Source: Nevskiaceae bacterium
Lineage (GTDB): Bacteria > Pseudomonadota > Gammaproteobacteria > Steroidobacterales > Steroidobacteraceae
Assembly (NCBI GenBank): GCA_024234075.1
Contig: JACKOV010000008.1
Location: forward strand, 1-64,000
Direction of reading: 5' to 3'
DNA length: 64,000 nucleotides
Shown: one piece after another, positions 17,264 to 25,596 of the stretch
Layout: every line of letters starts with the position of its first letter
Numbering within the stretch: position 1 is the first letter of the stretch
Program-made: the position numbers and the translations under genes
Notes under the pieces: generated by a model
What the model saw: only the letters and a program-made list of their open reading frames with translations
The model's database searches: none
Told to the model about the DNA's origin: nothing

Positions 17264-19345
17264 TTACGCCCGTGGAGTGCCGTCGGCAGGATCCGTCAGC
17301 ACATCGCTCGCGGCGGCTTCCTCGACGATCTGCAGCGCATCCTCCGGCAGCAGAAAGCCTTCTCGTACGAGTTCCGCGGTGGCGGCTTCGACCTTCTCGA
17401 CGAACCCGGCATGCGTGCCGTAGCGCTCTTCGAGCGAGAGCCGCGGGTCCCTGCCTGCCATGCGCTCGGCACGCGTGCGTGCAAACGGGATGAAGCTGCC
17501 GTGGAATCCACAGGCGGCTCCCTGGTAATAGCCGGTAGCCTGCACGTTCCACCCCAGATACGTTCCGAGCGGCACGCGCAGCTGCACCGAGAGGATGCCG
17601 GATGTCTCGTTGCCGTCTGCATCGACGCGCGGAACCCGCGCGGCGGTTTGCCCACGCACTTTCGGTGGCAGGAAGGCCATCTGCCCGGAAAGGTCCGGGC
17701 CATGGAAATCGGGGCCGAAGTCGTAGATGGGCAAGGCGTTGAGCTTGCCCTCGGGTGAGGGCCAGCCGGGAATGCGCGGGAACCCCATCGCCGCGGCCTT
17801 CGGCGGCACGAGATCGCCGGACGCAAGCCGTGGATAACGGCTCGGCGGCGGTTCCTTGCCGTCCATGACCCACTCGATGAGCGCCTGCGTCAACGCCCGC
17901 AGGCTCGAGCTCATGGGATTCGGGTTGCCGGCCAGCGTGCATCCCGGGGGTTTCGCCAGGGCTTGCGGTGCGGTCGCAAACCCGCCGCGGCCGCCCACAT
18001 GCGTCGTCCCGGGGAAGTAATAGCGGCGCACGTTCCCGGGCAGGGGAATGTCGGCTTTGGCGTCGGTGCCCACCAGGCCGGGCGACATGCGCAGGGCCCA
18101 GAACTCCGCCGATCCAAACGTCTCGAACACCTTGGGGCAGGTCCGGCTGAGGCTGCAGCGATCGAGCAGGCTGGTCGTGCCGAAGCCGCGCAACCGATCC
18201 TCGTACCGGCCCCACCACAGCACCGCTTCACTGCCCGGTTCGTAGAGCGCCGCGGCACCGCCCGGTACGGCAAATCGCAGATTCATCGCCAGCTGGCGCG
18301 GCGCGGCGTGCGTATTGACGCCGTCGAACACGATGCCGCCGTCTTCCGCGGCGTTGAAGCCGAGGTGAATGAAGCTGCGCAGGAAGTTTCCGGACTGCGA
18401 CACACCGGTGCCGATGGTTTTGCGTATCTGCCCGGCGACCGGATTGGGCGTGGCGGGACTGCCCGGGCTGTAACGCAGGAAGGCGATCAGGTCCCTGACG
18501 GCCGCGAAGCCGATGCCGAGTACCGGCGGATCTTTGCCGGTGTAGGTGAGCTCGTAGGCGAATGCCGGATCGAACCCGCCCTGCAGACACAGCATGCCGG
18601 GGTTCGCGACACCCGGAAACGGCGTCTGCGTGCAATCCGCAAAGGCCCAGCGAGCCGCGGGTATGCGCTCACCGGCATCGGTGTCGGAGCGTTTGCGGAT
18701 CAGTGTTGCCTTGGTGGTATCGAGGGACACCGGCTCCGGCCGGGGAACGCCGCTGCCAAAGCCACTGACGATCGGAAGGCTCGCCGTTCCGCGCGGCATG
18801 TCGACCAGCCGGACCAGGATCGGGCCCGTGATGTCTGAACCATCGGGATGGCGCGCCACCGGCACGCTCAGGCTGTGCCGGCCCGGCGCAGGCGGGAGGT
18901 CGCCCTGCCAGCCACTGGCGACATGGACATGACCCTGGGTGTTGATTACCGCGGGATTGCCGCCGCGATTGGGTACGCCGTAGATCAGCAGACCGCTGCC
19001 CGCCCGCGGATCCAGCGGCCGCGTCAGCGTGAAGGTGGCGGAATACTCGACCTTGCCGCGTGCGTTGCGCGGCGTGAGCGCCAGGTCGGTGATGATGGCA
19101 TTGCGCGGATCGGCAGGATCGAGCTCGCCGGAATATCGGCCCACGACGACTTCGTGGCGCGGCTGTTCCATGACATGAGCGGCGATCGGCGTGCGTTCGA
19201 GGATCTCGACCTTCACGACCGCCGCCTGGCCGATGGCGGCCGCCCAGAAAGCGGTCAATGACAAGGCCGCGAACCGTATCCGGCGGGAACGGCTCGCGCC
19301 TCGACAGCGCGTGGTGTGTGGCCGACAGCCGCGGCGCGTGATCAT
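17264..19345 (-). CDS. Secreted alpha/beta-hydrolase-domain protein
   Basis: 693 residues from the ATG at 19345, selected because a basic N-terminus and hydrophobic segment ('FAALSLTAFWAAAIGQA') form a signal peptide; upstream codons look non-coding. The N-terminal 150 residues are beta-rich. The core contains 'IGTGVSQSGNFLRSFIHLGF', which resembles the nucleophile elbow of a large alpha/beta-hydrolase domain family (written GxSQSG, not strict GxSxG), and 'YYFPGTTHVGG', a plausible catalytic-His segment. Internal Cys residues ('DRCSLSRTCPKVF', 'GAACGFHG') suggest disulfides, as in tannase-like periplasmic esterases. The likely role is hydrolysis of an ester in the periplasm or outside; the substrate is unknown. 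Confidence 0.8.
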   Translation of the reverse strand: MITRRGCRPHTTRCRGASRSRRIRFAALSLTAFWAAAIGQAAVVKVEILERTPIAAHVMEQPRHEVVVGRYSGELDPADPRNAIITDLALTPRNARGKVEYSATFTLTRPLDPRAGSGLLIYGVPNRGGNPAVINTQGHVHVASGWQGDLPPAPGRHSLSVPVARHPDGSDITGPILVRLVDMPRGTASLPIVSGFGSGVPRPEPVSLDTTKATLIRKRSDTDAGERIPAARWAFADCTQTPFPGVANPGMLCLQGGFDPAFAYELTYTGKDPPVLGIGFAAVRDLIAFLRYSPGSPATPNPVAGQIRKTIGTGVSQSGNFLRSFIHLGFNAAEDGGIVFDGVNTHAAPRQLAMNLRFAVPGGAAALYEPGSEAVLWWGRYEDRLRGFGTTSLLDRCSLSRTCPKVFETFGSAEFWALRMSPGLVGTDAKADIPLPGNVRRYYFPGTTHVGGRGGFATAPQALAKPPGCTLAGNPNPMSSSLRALTQALIEWVMDGKEPPPSRYPRLASGDLVPPKAAAMGFPRIPGWPSPEGKLNALPIYDFGPDFHGPDLSGQMAFLPPKVRGQTAARVPRVDADGNETSGILSVQLRVPLGTYLGWNVQATGYYQGAACGFHGSFIPFARTRAERMAGRDPRLSLEERYGTHAGFVEKVEAATAELVREGFLLPEDALQIVEEAAASDVLTDPADGTPRA

Positions 19346-20055
19346 GCTCAAGCGAAGGTCTCCAAGCTGGGTGTCCGAGCCTAGCAGAGCGGGTGTCACC
19401 GTGGGTTGGAGCCTGTCTGTCGGAGACACACTACCGGCGCTTCGGCACGTAGCGGAGAACGGTGGATCCGCTGGGTCTGCTGGTCTGCCTTGCTGCATTG
19501 GTACGGCCACTGCAGATGCATCTGGCTAGATGCCAAGAGGTATTTGCGCGCCGCCGCCAGTTGCTTGCGACGATGGCACCTGTGCATCGGGATGTGGGTG
19601 GAAAAGCGCGGAGTGCGGATCAGTCAACTGACAGTCCGGTCACCTCGCGCCACGTCGCGAGGACCAAGGTGCAGTGCTTCACGCGCGGATTCAACGTTGA
19701 AATCAACTCCTGCACCAGCTCGGCGACTTGGGCGGGGTGGGGCAGGCTATGGTCAGACCAAAGCATCCAATCGATGGCTCCGCGAATTTCTGCAAATCTG
19801 GCGTGGGTGGGGTGTCAGGCGAACACCCTGGCGAACTGCGGCTGGGAGAGTATTTTGAGAATACTGTCCATTTTTCTTCACAAAGCTTCCTTTGTATCTA
19901 TACCAAGCGATTCTTCGTGATTTCAGATGCTTGAATTCCTTTGAGATGTATTCCACATTTTTTGTAAATGCGTGCCTTATCAACGAATCAATATCGTCCG
20001 TCCGTATATCTTGTCGGACTCACAACCACGGCCCGCGAGCGCGGATGACGCCAAG
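19346..20055. other. Eroded, partly AT-rich stretch without a convincing intact gene
   Basis: About 700 bp separate the divergent hydrolase and acyltransferase genes. Bases 19346-19850 are GC-rich but show only short open frames, including a 48-codon minus-strand frame with coding-like composition. Bases 19850-19990 are distinctly AT-rich with T-runs. No terminal inverted repeats, transposase or tRNA were found. The composition suggests remains of transferred DNA. Confidence 0.5.
19620..19766 (-). pseudogene. Possible gene remnant, 48 codons
   Basis: A minus-strand frame from the ATG at 19766 encodes 48 residues with good amphipathic character ('PHPAQVAELVQELISTL', then 'HCTLVLATWREVTG') and high third-position GC, unlike the surrounding frames. 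The frame continues upstream of the ATG as protein-like sequence to an in-frame TGA at 19815-19817, before which 'LSQPQFARVFA' resembles the start of an HTH antitoxin. I read it as a decayed fragment of a larger gene. The family was not recognised. Confidence 0.3.
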
Positions 20056-22072
20056 ATGCGACAGCAACCGAATCCCGCGACATCTGCTCCCCAGACCCAC
20101 CACGGTGCAAAGCCAGGAGAGCAGCCGAAATATCGTCCCGATGTCGACGGTCTGCGCGCGATCGCAGTGCTGTCGGTGCTTGTTTATCACGCTTTCCCCG
20201 ATCTACTACCCGGCGGTTTCGTCGGGGTGGATATCTTCTTCGTCATTTCGGGCTTCCTGATCTCCGGAATCATACTCACCCGGATCCAGGCGGGGACTTT
20301 CACGTTCGCCGACTTCTATGCTCGCCGCATCCGGCGGATCTTTCCGGCGCTTGCCGCTGTTCTTGTCGCCTGCCTTCTTGCTGGCTGGCTCATCCTGTTT
20401 CCGGTGGACTATGAGCGCCTGGGTGGTCACGTCCTGGCGGGTGCCGCCTTCGTCTCGAATCTGGTTCTGTGGCGGGAGTCCGGCTATTTCGATACGTCGT
20501 CGGAACTCAAGCCCCTCCTGCACCTGTGGTCGCTGGGAGTCGAGGAGCAGTTCTATCTCATCTGGCCGGTGCTACTGGTTCTGGCGGCGCGATTCCTACA
20601 TCGCATCCTGTGGGCTATCGTGGCCGTTGCCCTATTGTCGTTCGCCGCCAACTTGTTGCTGGTGGGCTCCCACGCTTCGGCGGCGTTCTACCTGCCCATT
20701 ACCCGCTTCTGGGAGTTGATGCTGGGCAGCATGCTGGCCTACGCTCAAGTGTTTAGTACCCCCCCTTGGCTGTGCTTCCGGGCCGCAGCAGCCGACGCGC
20801 TCCGTCATCTCTCTGGTGGGTCTTGGGCTACTTCTCGCGGCTCTGACGTCAATCCGCGCCTCGGGGGAGTTCCCCGGCTGGTGGGCATTGCTGCCTACGT
20901 TGGGCGCCACTCTGCTCATCGCCGCCGGCCCGGGGGCCTTCGTGAACCGGCTGCTCTCCCGGCCAGTGCTCGTCTGGATAGGGCTGATTAGCTACCCACT
21001 GTATCTTTGGCATTGGCCGCTACTTACCTTCGCGCGCATCCTGCATGGGGAGATTCCCCCGGCGGCGGTGCGGATTCTGCTGCTGCTCGCCAGCGTATTG
21101 CTGGCGCAGGCCACGTACGCGTGGCTCGAACGACCGATTCGGGCACATGGCCGGCGCAATGTCTGGGCCACGCCTGGCTTTTCCGCCGCCATGGTGGTGG
21201 TGGCGCTGGCCGGCGCCCTGGTTTTCGCGAACCGGCTGCAGTCGGCCTCGGCTTCGGTTCCACACGTGGCGAACGTATCCGAGGCATCGTTGGATTGGGA
21301 GGGTGGCAAGAACGGTCGGTTGCCCGGCGACAGTCCGCGCGCGGTGATGTTCTTCGGCGACAGCCACATGCAGCAGTACTGGCCACGGATTAAGGCCGTT
21401 ATGGATACGCACCAGCAGCCCGTTCGCACGGTGGTGTTCCACGCCAGGGGCGGATGTGCCCCCATTCCGGAAATCGAACGGCGAGGCTATGGGTGTCCTG
21501 AGTTCGTTGACGCGGGCTTCGCACGTGCAGCGGAGGCCGATGTCGATATCGTGGTGATCGCTGCTTCCTGGATGGGTCTACGCGGCCGTTCCGACCTATC
21601 CCGCGTGAGCGACGGGCAGCTACTAGATCTGCAGGGTGCGGACGAACAATGGGTATTCGATCGTCTGGAGAAGGCGCTTGAGACCCTGCAACGCCAGGGC
21701 AAGACCGTGGTCATCGTCCTCTCTTCACCCCGTGATGAGACGCTGGATCCGGCTAAAATGCTGCGCAAGTCTGGCTTGCTCGGGTGGCGTGTTGAACTCA
21801 GTCCGCCCCTGTCCCGGCCGCAACTGGAGGCTTACGTAGCGCCCACCGACAACCGTCTGCGAGAGATGGCGCGGCGGCTCGGTGCAACTACGGTGAATCC
21901 GCTCGACACATTCTGTTCCGCCACGCACTGTCCTGCGCTGTCAGCCGAGGATGATCCGCTGTTCAAAGATGCTACTCATATTCGGGCATCGGTCGTAAGA
22001 GACAAGTTTTCAGCGCTGGATCGCTTCATCTATCTGCCGGACGCAACTACGGCGCAGTTTCTCGGGTGCTGA
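20056..22072 (+). pseudogene. OafA/YrhL-type acyltransferase with SGNH domain, frameshifted
   Basis: Two frames together make one protein of about 670 residues. The first (to about 20760) carries the acyltransferase-3 hallmarks 'YRPDVDGLRAIAVLSVLVYH', 'GGFVGVDIFFVISGFLIS' and 'LLHLWSLGVEEQFYLIWP'. The second (to 22072) carries the last membrane helices ('ISYPLYLWHWPLL') and a periplasmic SGNH hydrolase domain with 'VMFFGDSH' and 'FKDATHIRA' (catalytic D and H). The switch is at a run of seven C at 20759-20765; with six C the reading is continuous. Intact proteins of this type O-acylate surface glycans such as LPS O-antigen. The ATG at 20056 is the likely start; a GTG at 19972 is possible. This is either a real inactivating or switching mutation or a sequencing error. 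Confidence 0.85.
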
Positions 22073-22278
22073 ATCGTACTTGGTAGCGACCCATGCCAGA
22101 CGGCACCATACGGGAATGGAGAAAGCTCTCCCATCGGGATTCGATCGCAGCGCGGCATCACTCGTGCATGACCCCAATATAGTCCGCGTGACCGGCGAAA
22201 CCCCCATTCCGCGAAATCCCGTCTCCACGACATCCGTATGAACCTCAAGGCCGCGGCAGGGCGAAGCGGCAATCTGTA
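22073..22278. other. Intergenic region upstream of the arsR-type gene
   Basis: About 200 bp with no convincing gene. Short frames are open on the minus strand but show no recognisable motif. The final part becomes AT-rich towards the arsR-type promoter. Confidence 0.5.
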
Positions 22279-22307
22279 TTGTAATTAACTGAAAAGTTAA
22301 TTATCTT
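22279..22307 (+). promoter_or_regulatory. Promoter of the arsR-AHSA1 pair
   Basis: -35 TTGTAA (22279-22284) and -10 TATCTT (22302-22307) are separated by 17 bp. The predicted transcription start lies about 5-7 bp before the ATG at 22319, and no Shine-Dalgarno sequence is visible, so the mRNA may be nearly leaderless. Confidence 0.55.
22282..22303. promoter_or_regulatory. Palindromic operator, probable ArsR-family binding site
   Basis: A perfect 9-bp inverted repeat TAATTAACT/AGTTAATTA with a 4-bp spacer sits between the -35 and -10 hexamers of the arsR-type gene. Position, symmetry and AT-rich arms fit an autorepressor site for the ArsR-type protein encoded immediately downstream. Confidence 0.7.
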
Positions 22308-22318
22308 GATGGTTAAAT

Positions 22319-22687
22319 ATGAGCAGTCATCTCGACCAGACCTTCGCGGCCCTTGCGGATCCGACCCGTCGGGCGATGCTCGCGCGGCTTGCTCAGGGAG
22401 AGGCCAGCGTCTCGGAACTCGCTGGGCCGTTCCTGGGCAGCATGAGCCTGCCTGCCGTGACCAAGCATCTGAAGGTGCTGGAGAACGCGGGCCTGGTCAT
22501 CAAGACACGGGAGGCCCAATGGCGGCCTTGTCGCCTCAACGGCACGCCCCTCAAGGATGCGTCGAACTGGATCGAGCAATACCGCCGCTTCTGGGAGGAA
22601 AGCTTCGATCGCCTGGATGCCTATCTCAAGACAGTGACCCGCAGCGACAAGGGCAGACACGATGGCCGCAAGAAAAAAAGCCGATGA
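22319..22687 (+). CDS. ArsR-family winged-helix repressor
   Basis: 122 residues. A winged HTH is clear: 'LDQTFAALADPTRRAMLARL', then recognition-helix region 'MSLPAVTKHLKVLENAGLV' and wing 'KTREAQWRPCRL'. This is the subgroup usually paired with AHSA1/SRPBCC-domain proteins. The metal-binding ELCVCDL motif of metal sensors is absent, so it probably does not sense arsenite or metals. The C-terminus is basic (KGRHDGRKKKSR) and overlaps the AHSA1 gene by 26 bp. A perfect palindrome in its promoter suggests autorepression. Confidence 0.9.
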   Translation: MSSHLDQTFAALADPTRRAMLARLAQGEASVSELAGPFLGSMSLPAVTKHLKVLENAGLVIKTREAQWRPCRLNGTPLKDASNWIEQYRRFWEESFDRLDAYLKTVTRSDKGRHDGRKKKSR

Positions 22688-23612
22688 GCTGACGATCGTC
22701 CGCGTCTACGAGGCTCCCGTGGCCGCGGTCTGGGATGCCTGGACCGATCCGCAGCAGGTGGCGCAATGGTGGGGGCCCCGTGGCTTCACCTTGACCACCC
22801 ACAGCAAGGACTTGCGGGCCGGTGGGCACTGGGCCTACACGATGCATGGGCCCGACGGGACGGACTACCCGAACAAGACGATCTATCACGAAGTGAGCCT
22901 GCATCGACGTCTGGTCTATGACCATGGGGGTCACGACGAGCGGCCGCCGCTCTTTCGAGTGACCGTGGATTTCATCGACCTCGGCGGCCAGACACGCATG
23001 GAAATGACCATGCGCTGCCCCACGCCCGAGGAAGCCGAGGCGACCCGCCGGTTCATCCAGAAGGCCGGTGGCCATGCCACCTGGGACCGTCTCGCGGAGT
23101 ATCTCGAAGCCGCGGCGGACGGCCGGGATGTTTTTGTCATCAACCGGTCGTTCGATGCGGACATCGAAACCCTGTTCAGCATGTGGGTGGATCCTCGGCA
23201 CTTCGCCAGATGGATGGGGCCCGCAGGTTCCACGCTGTCTTTCCTGGAGGCCAAGGTCGAGCCTGGCGGCAGTTCCCGCTACGTGATGACGAGTGCCACG
23301 GGGCAAGTCATGTACGTGCAGCTGCGCTATCTGCAGATCGAGCCGGCGCACCGGCTGGTCTATGCCCAGAACTTTTGCGATCGCGAGGGCAGGCTGGCAA
23401 AACCTCCGTTTGCGCCAACCTGGCCCGATGTCATGTTGATCACGGTGACGTTCGCCGCAGAAGGACCGGCGCAGACGCGGGTTACCGTGAGGTCGGAGAT
23501 CGATGGCACTGCCACGGAAATCGAACGCCGGACGTTCCGCGAAGCCAAGCCCGGCATGACGGCTGGCTGGACAGAGGCTTTCGACAAGCTCGACGCCAGC
23601 CTGCTCGCGTGA
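22662..23612 (+). CDS. Tandem AHSA1/SRPBCC-domain protein
   Basis: 316 residues holding two successive AHSA1-like (START superfamily) domains: residues about 8-148 ('VYEAPVAAVWDAWTDPQQV', 'WWGPRGFT') and about 155-316 ('INRSFDADIETLFSMWVDP', 'RWMGPAG'). Single-domain proteins of about 150 residues are the norm, so this is a fusion or duplication. The domains form a hydrophobic ligand cavity; the ligand is unknown. Translation is coupled to the upstream ArsR-type repressor, a common pairing in which the repressor presumably controls the AHSA1 gene. Confidence 0.88.
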   Translation: MAARKKADELTIVRVYEAPVAAVWDAWTDPQQVAQWWGPRGFTLTTHSKDLRAGGHWAYTMHGPDGTDYPNKTIYHEVSLHRRLVYDHGGHDERPPLFRVTVDFIDLGGQTRMEMTMRCPTPEEAEATRRFIQKAGGHATWDRLAEYLEAAADGRDVFVINRSFDADIETLFSMWVDPRHFARWMGPAGSTLSFLEAKVEPGGSSRYVMTSATGQVMYVQLRYLQIEPAHRLVYAQNFCDREGRLAKPPFAPTWPDVMLITVTFAAEGPAQTRVTVRSEIDGTATEIERRTFREAKPGMTAGWTEAFDKLDASLLA

Positions 23613-23633
23613 TCGAGCAGGCCGCTGCGGTGC

Positions 23634-24017
23634 TCAAGTCGTGAAAAAGTGCCGCACGGCGTACATGCCGGCAAACATGGCGCCGACCGCGCAAACCACC
23701 GAAGACATCGCATACAGCGCGGCTACGGCGGTTGCGCCCCGCTCGTGCAAGAGCCCGACTTCGAGCGAGAAGGCAGAGAACGTGGTGAAGCCTCCGAGAA
23801 TGCCGGTGAGGAGGAACAGCCGCAGGCTGGCTGGCAGCTGCGTGCGCAGCGCGAACCACTCGGCCAGCACCCCGATCAGCAGGGAGCCGAGCACGTTGAT
23901 GCAGAACGTGCCCCAGGGATAACGCGCTCCCGCAAAATGCATCGACAGCAGATTGACGCCGTGGCGCGCAGCGGAGCCGAGGCCACCGCCCAGGAACACG
24001 ATCAGGAAACCATTCAT
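23634..24017 (-). CDS. crcB: Fluoride ion channel CrcB/Fluc
   Basis: 127 residues with four transmembrane helices. Conserved Fluc motifs are visible: 'GGGLGSAARH', 'GTFCINVLGSLLIG' (the channel Asn) and 'GGFTTFSAFSLE' (Phe box and Na-site region). It forms a dual-topology dimer that exports fluoride across the inner membrane. The ATG at 24017 is preceded by GGGGG as Shine-Dalgarno. A well-formed fluoride riboswitch lies about 90 nt upstream, which independently supports the assignment. It converges with the AHSA1 gene. Confidence 0.95.
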   Translation of the reverse strand: MNGFLIVFLGGGLGSAARHGVNLLSMHFAGARYPWGTFCINVLGSLLIGVLAEWFALRTQLPASLRLFLLTGILGGFTTFSAFSLEVGLLHERGATAVAALYAMSSVVCAVGAMFAGMYAVRHFFTT

Positions 24018-24106
24018 GGCAAAACCCCCAGTCGATGCATTACAACGGTTGGTGCGGCTCTGCCTGGGAGTGCGATCCCACCGCAAGCAGACGCAGCGCG
24101 TTCTCG

Positions 24107-24157
24107 CAGCAGGAGCTATCAGCCCTCGACGGGCGGTTATCGGGAAGCCCCATTCCC
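24107..24157 (-). promoter_or_regulatory. Fluoride riboswitch (crcB motif) aptamer
   Basis: Read on the minus strand, all aptamer elements are present. P1 GGGAA (24157-24153) pairs with UUCCC (24146-24142). The conserved 'AUAACCGCCC' is followed by P2 GCCC/GGGC closed by GUCGA, then 'GGCUGAU'. The pseudoknot GGGGC (24151-24147) pairs with GCUCC (24116-24112) through one G-U. The 3' 'CCUGCUG' matches the known motif. It sits between an extended -10 promoter and crcB, so fluoride should switch on crcB expression. Sequence beyond the aptamer could sequester the ribosome site; no clear intrinsic terminator is seen. Confidence 0.92.
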
Positions 24158-24172
24158 ATCTTGTCGCGAAGG

Positions 24173-24181
24173 ATTCTAGCA
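24173..24181 (-). promoter_or_regulatory. Extended -10 promoter of crcB
   Basis: On the minus strand TGCTAGAAT forms an extended -10 element (TGnTAGAAT). The predicted transcript would begin about 8-10 nt before the riboswitch aptamer. No good -35 hexamer is present, as is usual for extended -10 promoters. Confidence 0.6.
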
Positions 24182-24237
24182 GTTGTCGCGGGGGTCTGGG
24201 CACGGCCCCCGACGGTGCAGCACAGCGGCAGTGACCC

Positions 24238-25596
24238 ATGGTCGGTGACCCGAACCTGCCCGAGGCGCTTGCTGTCCCCGGCGTGCCGGGGTCTTCGTAT
24301 CCCGTGCGCTCCGGAAATGCGCTGCAGCCATGGATCGACGGGGAGCCTGCATTCCGACGCATCTGCCAGGCCATCGATGCCGCGCGTCGGAGCATCTGGG
24401 TGACCGTGACCTTCATGTGGGCGGATTTCCGGATGCCGGATGGTCGAGGGTCGGCGCTGGAGGTCCTGAGTCGTGCTGCCGCGCGAGGGCTCGATGTTCG
24501 CCTGATTTGCTGGCGGCCGGATCCTCAGACCGCGGCTCTCGAAGAGCATGCCTTCTGGGGCTCGCCGGAACATCATCGCCTGCTTGGTGCGAGCGACTCC
24601 GCCATTCGTATCCGTTGGGATCGCGCTCAGCCCGGGTTCTGCCAGCATCAGAAAAGCTGGCTGATCGATGCTGGCACGGACGGGGAGTGCTGTTTCGTGG
24701 GTGGGATCAATCTCAACCCCCACTCGATGGTGGCTCCCGGTCACCGGGGCGAAGGGCAGAATCACGATGCCTACCTGGAGTTGTCCGGTCCATCGGTGGT
24801 CGACGTCCATCACAACTTCGTGCAGCGCTGGAACGAGGCGAGCGAACGCGATCAGGCGGATGGTCGATGGGGATCGGGCAGCGAGACCGATCTGCCTTTC
24901 CCGACGCAAGTGCCGGATCGGCGCGGCGAGGTCGTCGTGCAAATCCAGAGAACGGTACCTTGCGGAAGGCTGCGCGACGGACGGGCCGTACCCGGTGCTG
25001 CACCGTTCGATATCGCGGCAGGCGAGCAGACGAATTTCGAGCAGTATTGCCGGGCAATCGCCGCGGCCCGTCGCTCGATCTATCTGGAGAACCAGCAGGC
25101 CGATGTACCGGAGATCGTCGAGGGGCTAGGTCGAGCGCTGCAGCGTGGTGTCGAGGTCGTGATGCTGGTGCCTGCCGCCGGCAGGATTCCGCCGCAATTG
25201 CTGGCGCTCGGCAGCCACGGCAATTTCACGCTGGCGGGCATTGCCGGGTTGGGGCTGGATGGGCGGCGCAAACCCGTCTGGGTTCACTCCAAGCTCATGG
25301 TCGTCGACGGCCGGTGGGGGACGCTGGGGTCCTGCAATCTGCATCGCTATTCGCTTTTCGGCAATTGCGAAATGAACGTGGCGTTCTGGGATGAACGCAC
25401 GGCGCGCAGCCTGTTGTCCGGCTTGCTGCATGAGCATCTTGGCCGGGATGTTTCGGGGATGGATGATCGGGCTGCGCTGCGGCTGTTCCGCTCGGTTGCG
25501 GCGGCCAATCGCAGGCTGTTCGATGCCGGGCGGTCCGACTGGCAAGGCATCGCGTTCGATCTGCTGCCGCCGGCAACGGGTCTGTATCGTCCTTAA
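24238..25596 (+). CDS. Phospholipase D-family protein (cardiolipin synthase-like)
   Basis: 452 residues with two PLD (HKD) motifs: H137xK139xxxxD144 in 'HQKSWLIDAG', followed by 'FVGGINLN', and H350xK352xxxxD357 in 'HSKLMVVDGRWGTLGSCNL'. The two-motif arrangement and the absence of a signal peptide fit cytoplasmic-face ClsB/ClsC-type cardiolipin synthases or other phosphatidyltransferases. An insertion between the first HKD and 'GGINLN' ('AGTDGEC') is slightly unusual. It is divergent from crcB and converges with panE with a 4-bp overlap of the stop codons. Confidence 0.85.
   Translation: MVGDPNLPEALAVPGVPGSSYPVRSGNALQPWIDGEPAFRRICQAIDAARRSIWVTVTFMWADFRMPDGRGSALEVLSRAAARGLDVRLICWRPDPQTAALEEHAFWGSPEHHRLLGASDSAIRIRWDRAQPGFCQHQKSWLIDAGTDGECCFVGGINLNPHSMVAPGHRGEGQNHDAYLELSGPSVVDVHHNFVQRWNEASERDQADGRWGSGSETDLPFPTQVPDRRGEVVVQIQRTVPCGRLRDGRAVPGAAPFDIAAGEQTNFEQYCRAIAAARRSIYLENQQADVPEIVEGLGRALQRGVEVVMLVPAAGRIPPQLLALGSHGNFTLAGIAGLGLDGRRKPVWVHSKLMVVDGRWGTLGSCNLHRYSLFGNCEMNVAFWDERTARSLLSGLLHEHLGRDVSGMDDRAALRLFRSVAAANRRLFDAGRSDWQGIAFDLLPPATGLYRP

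Noticed and set aside
19346..20055. A complete insertion sequence
   Set aside because: No terminal inverted repeats, target duplication or transposase-like frame could be found.
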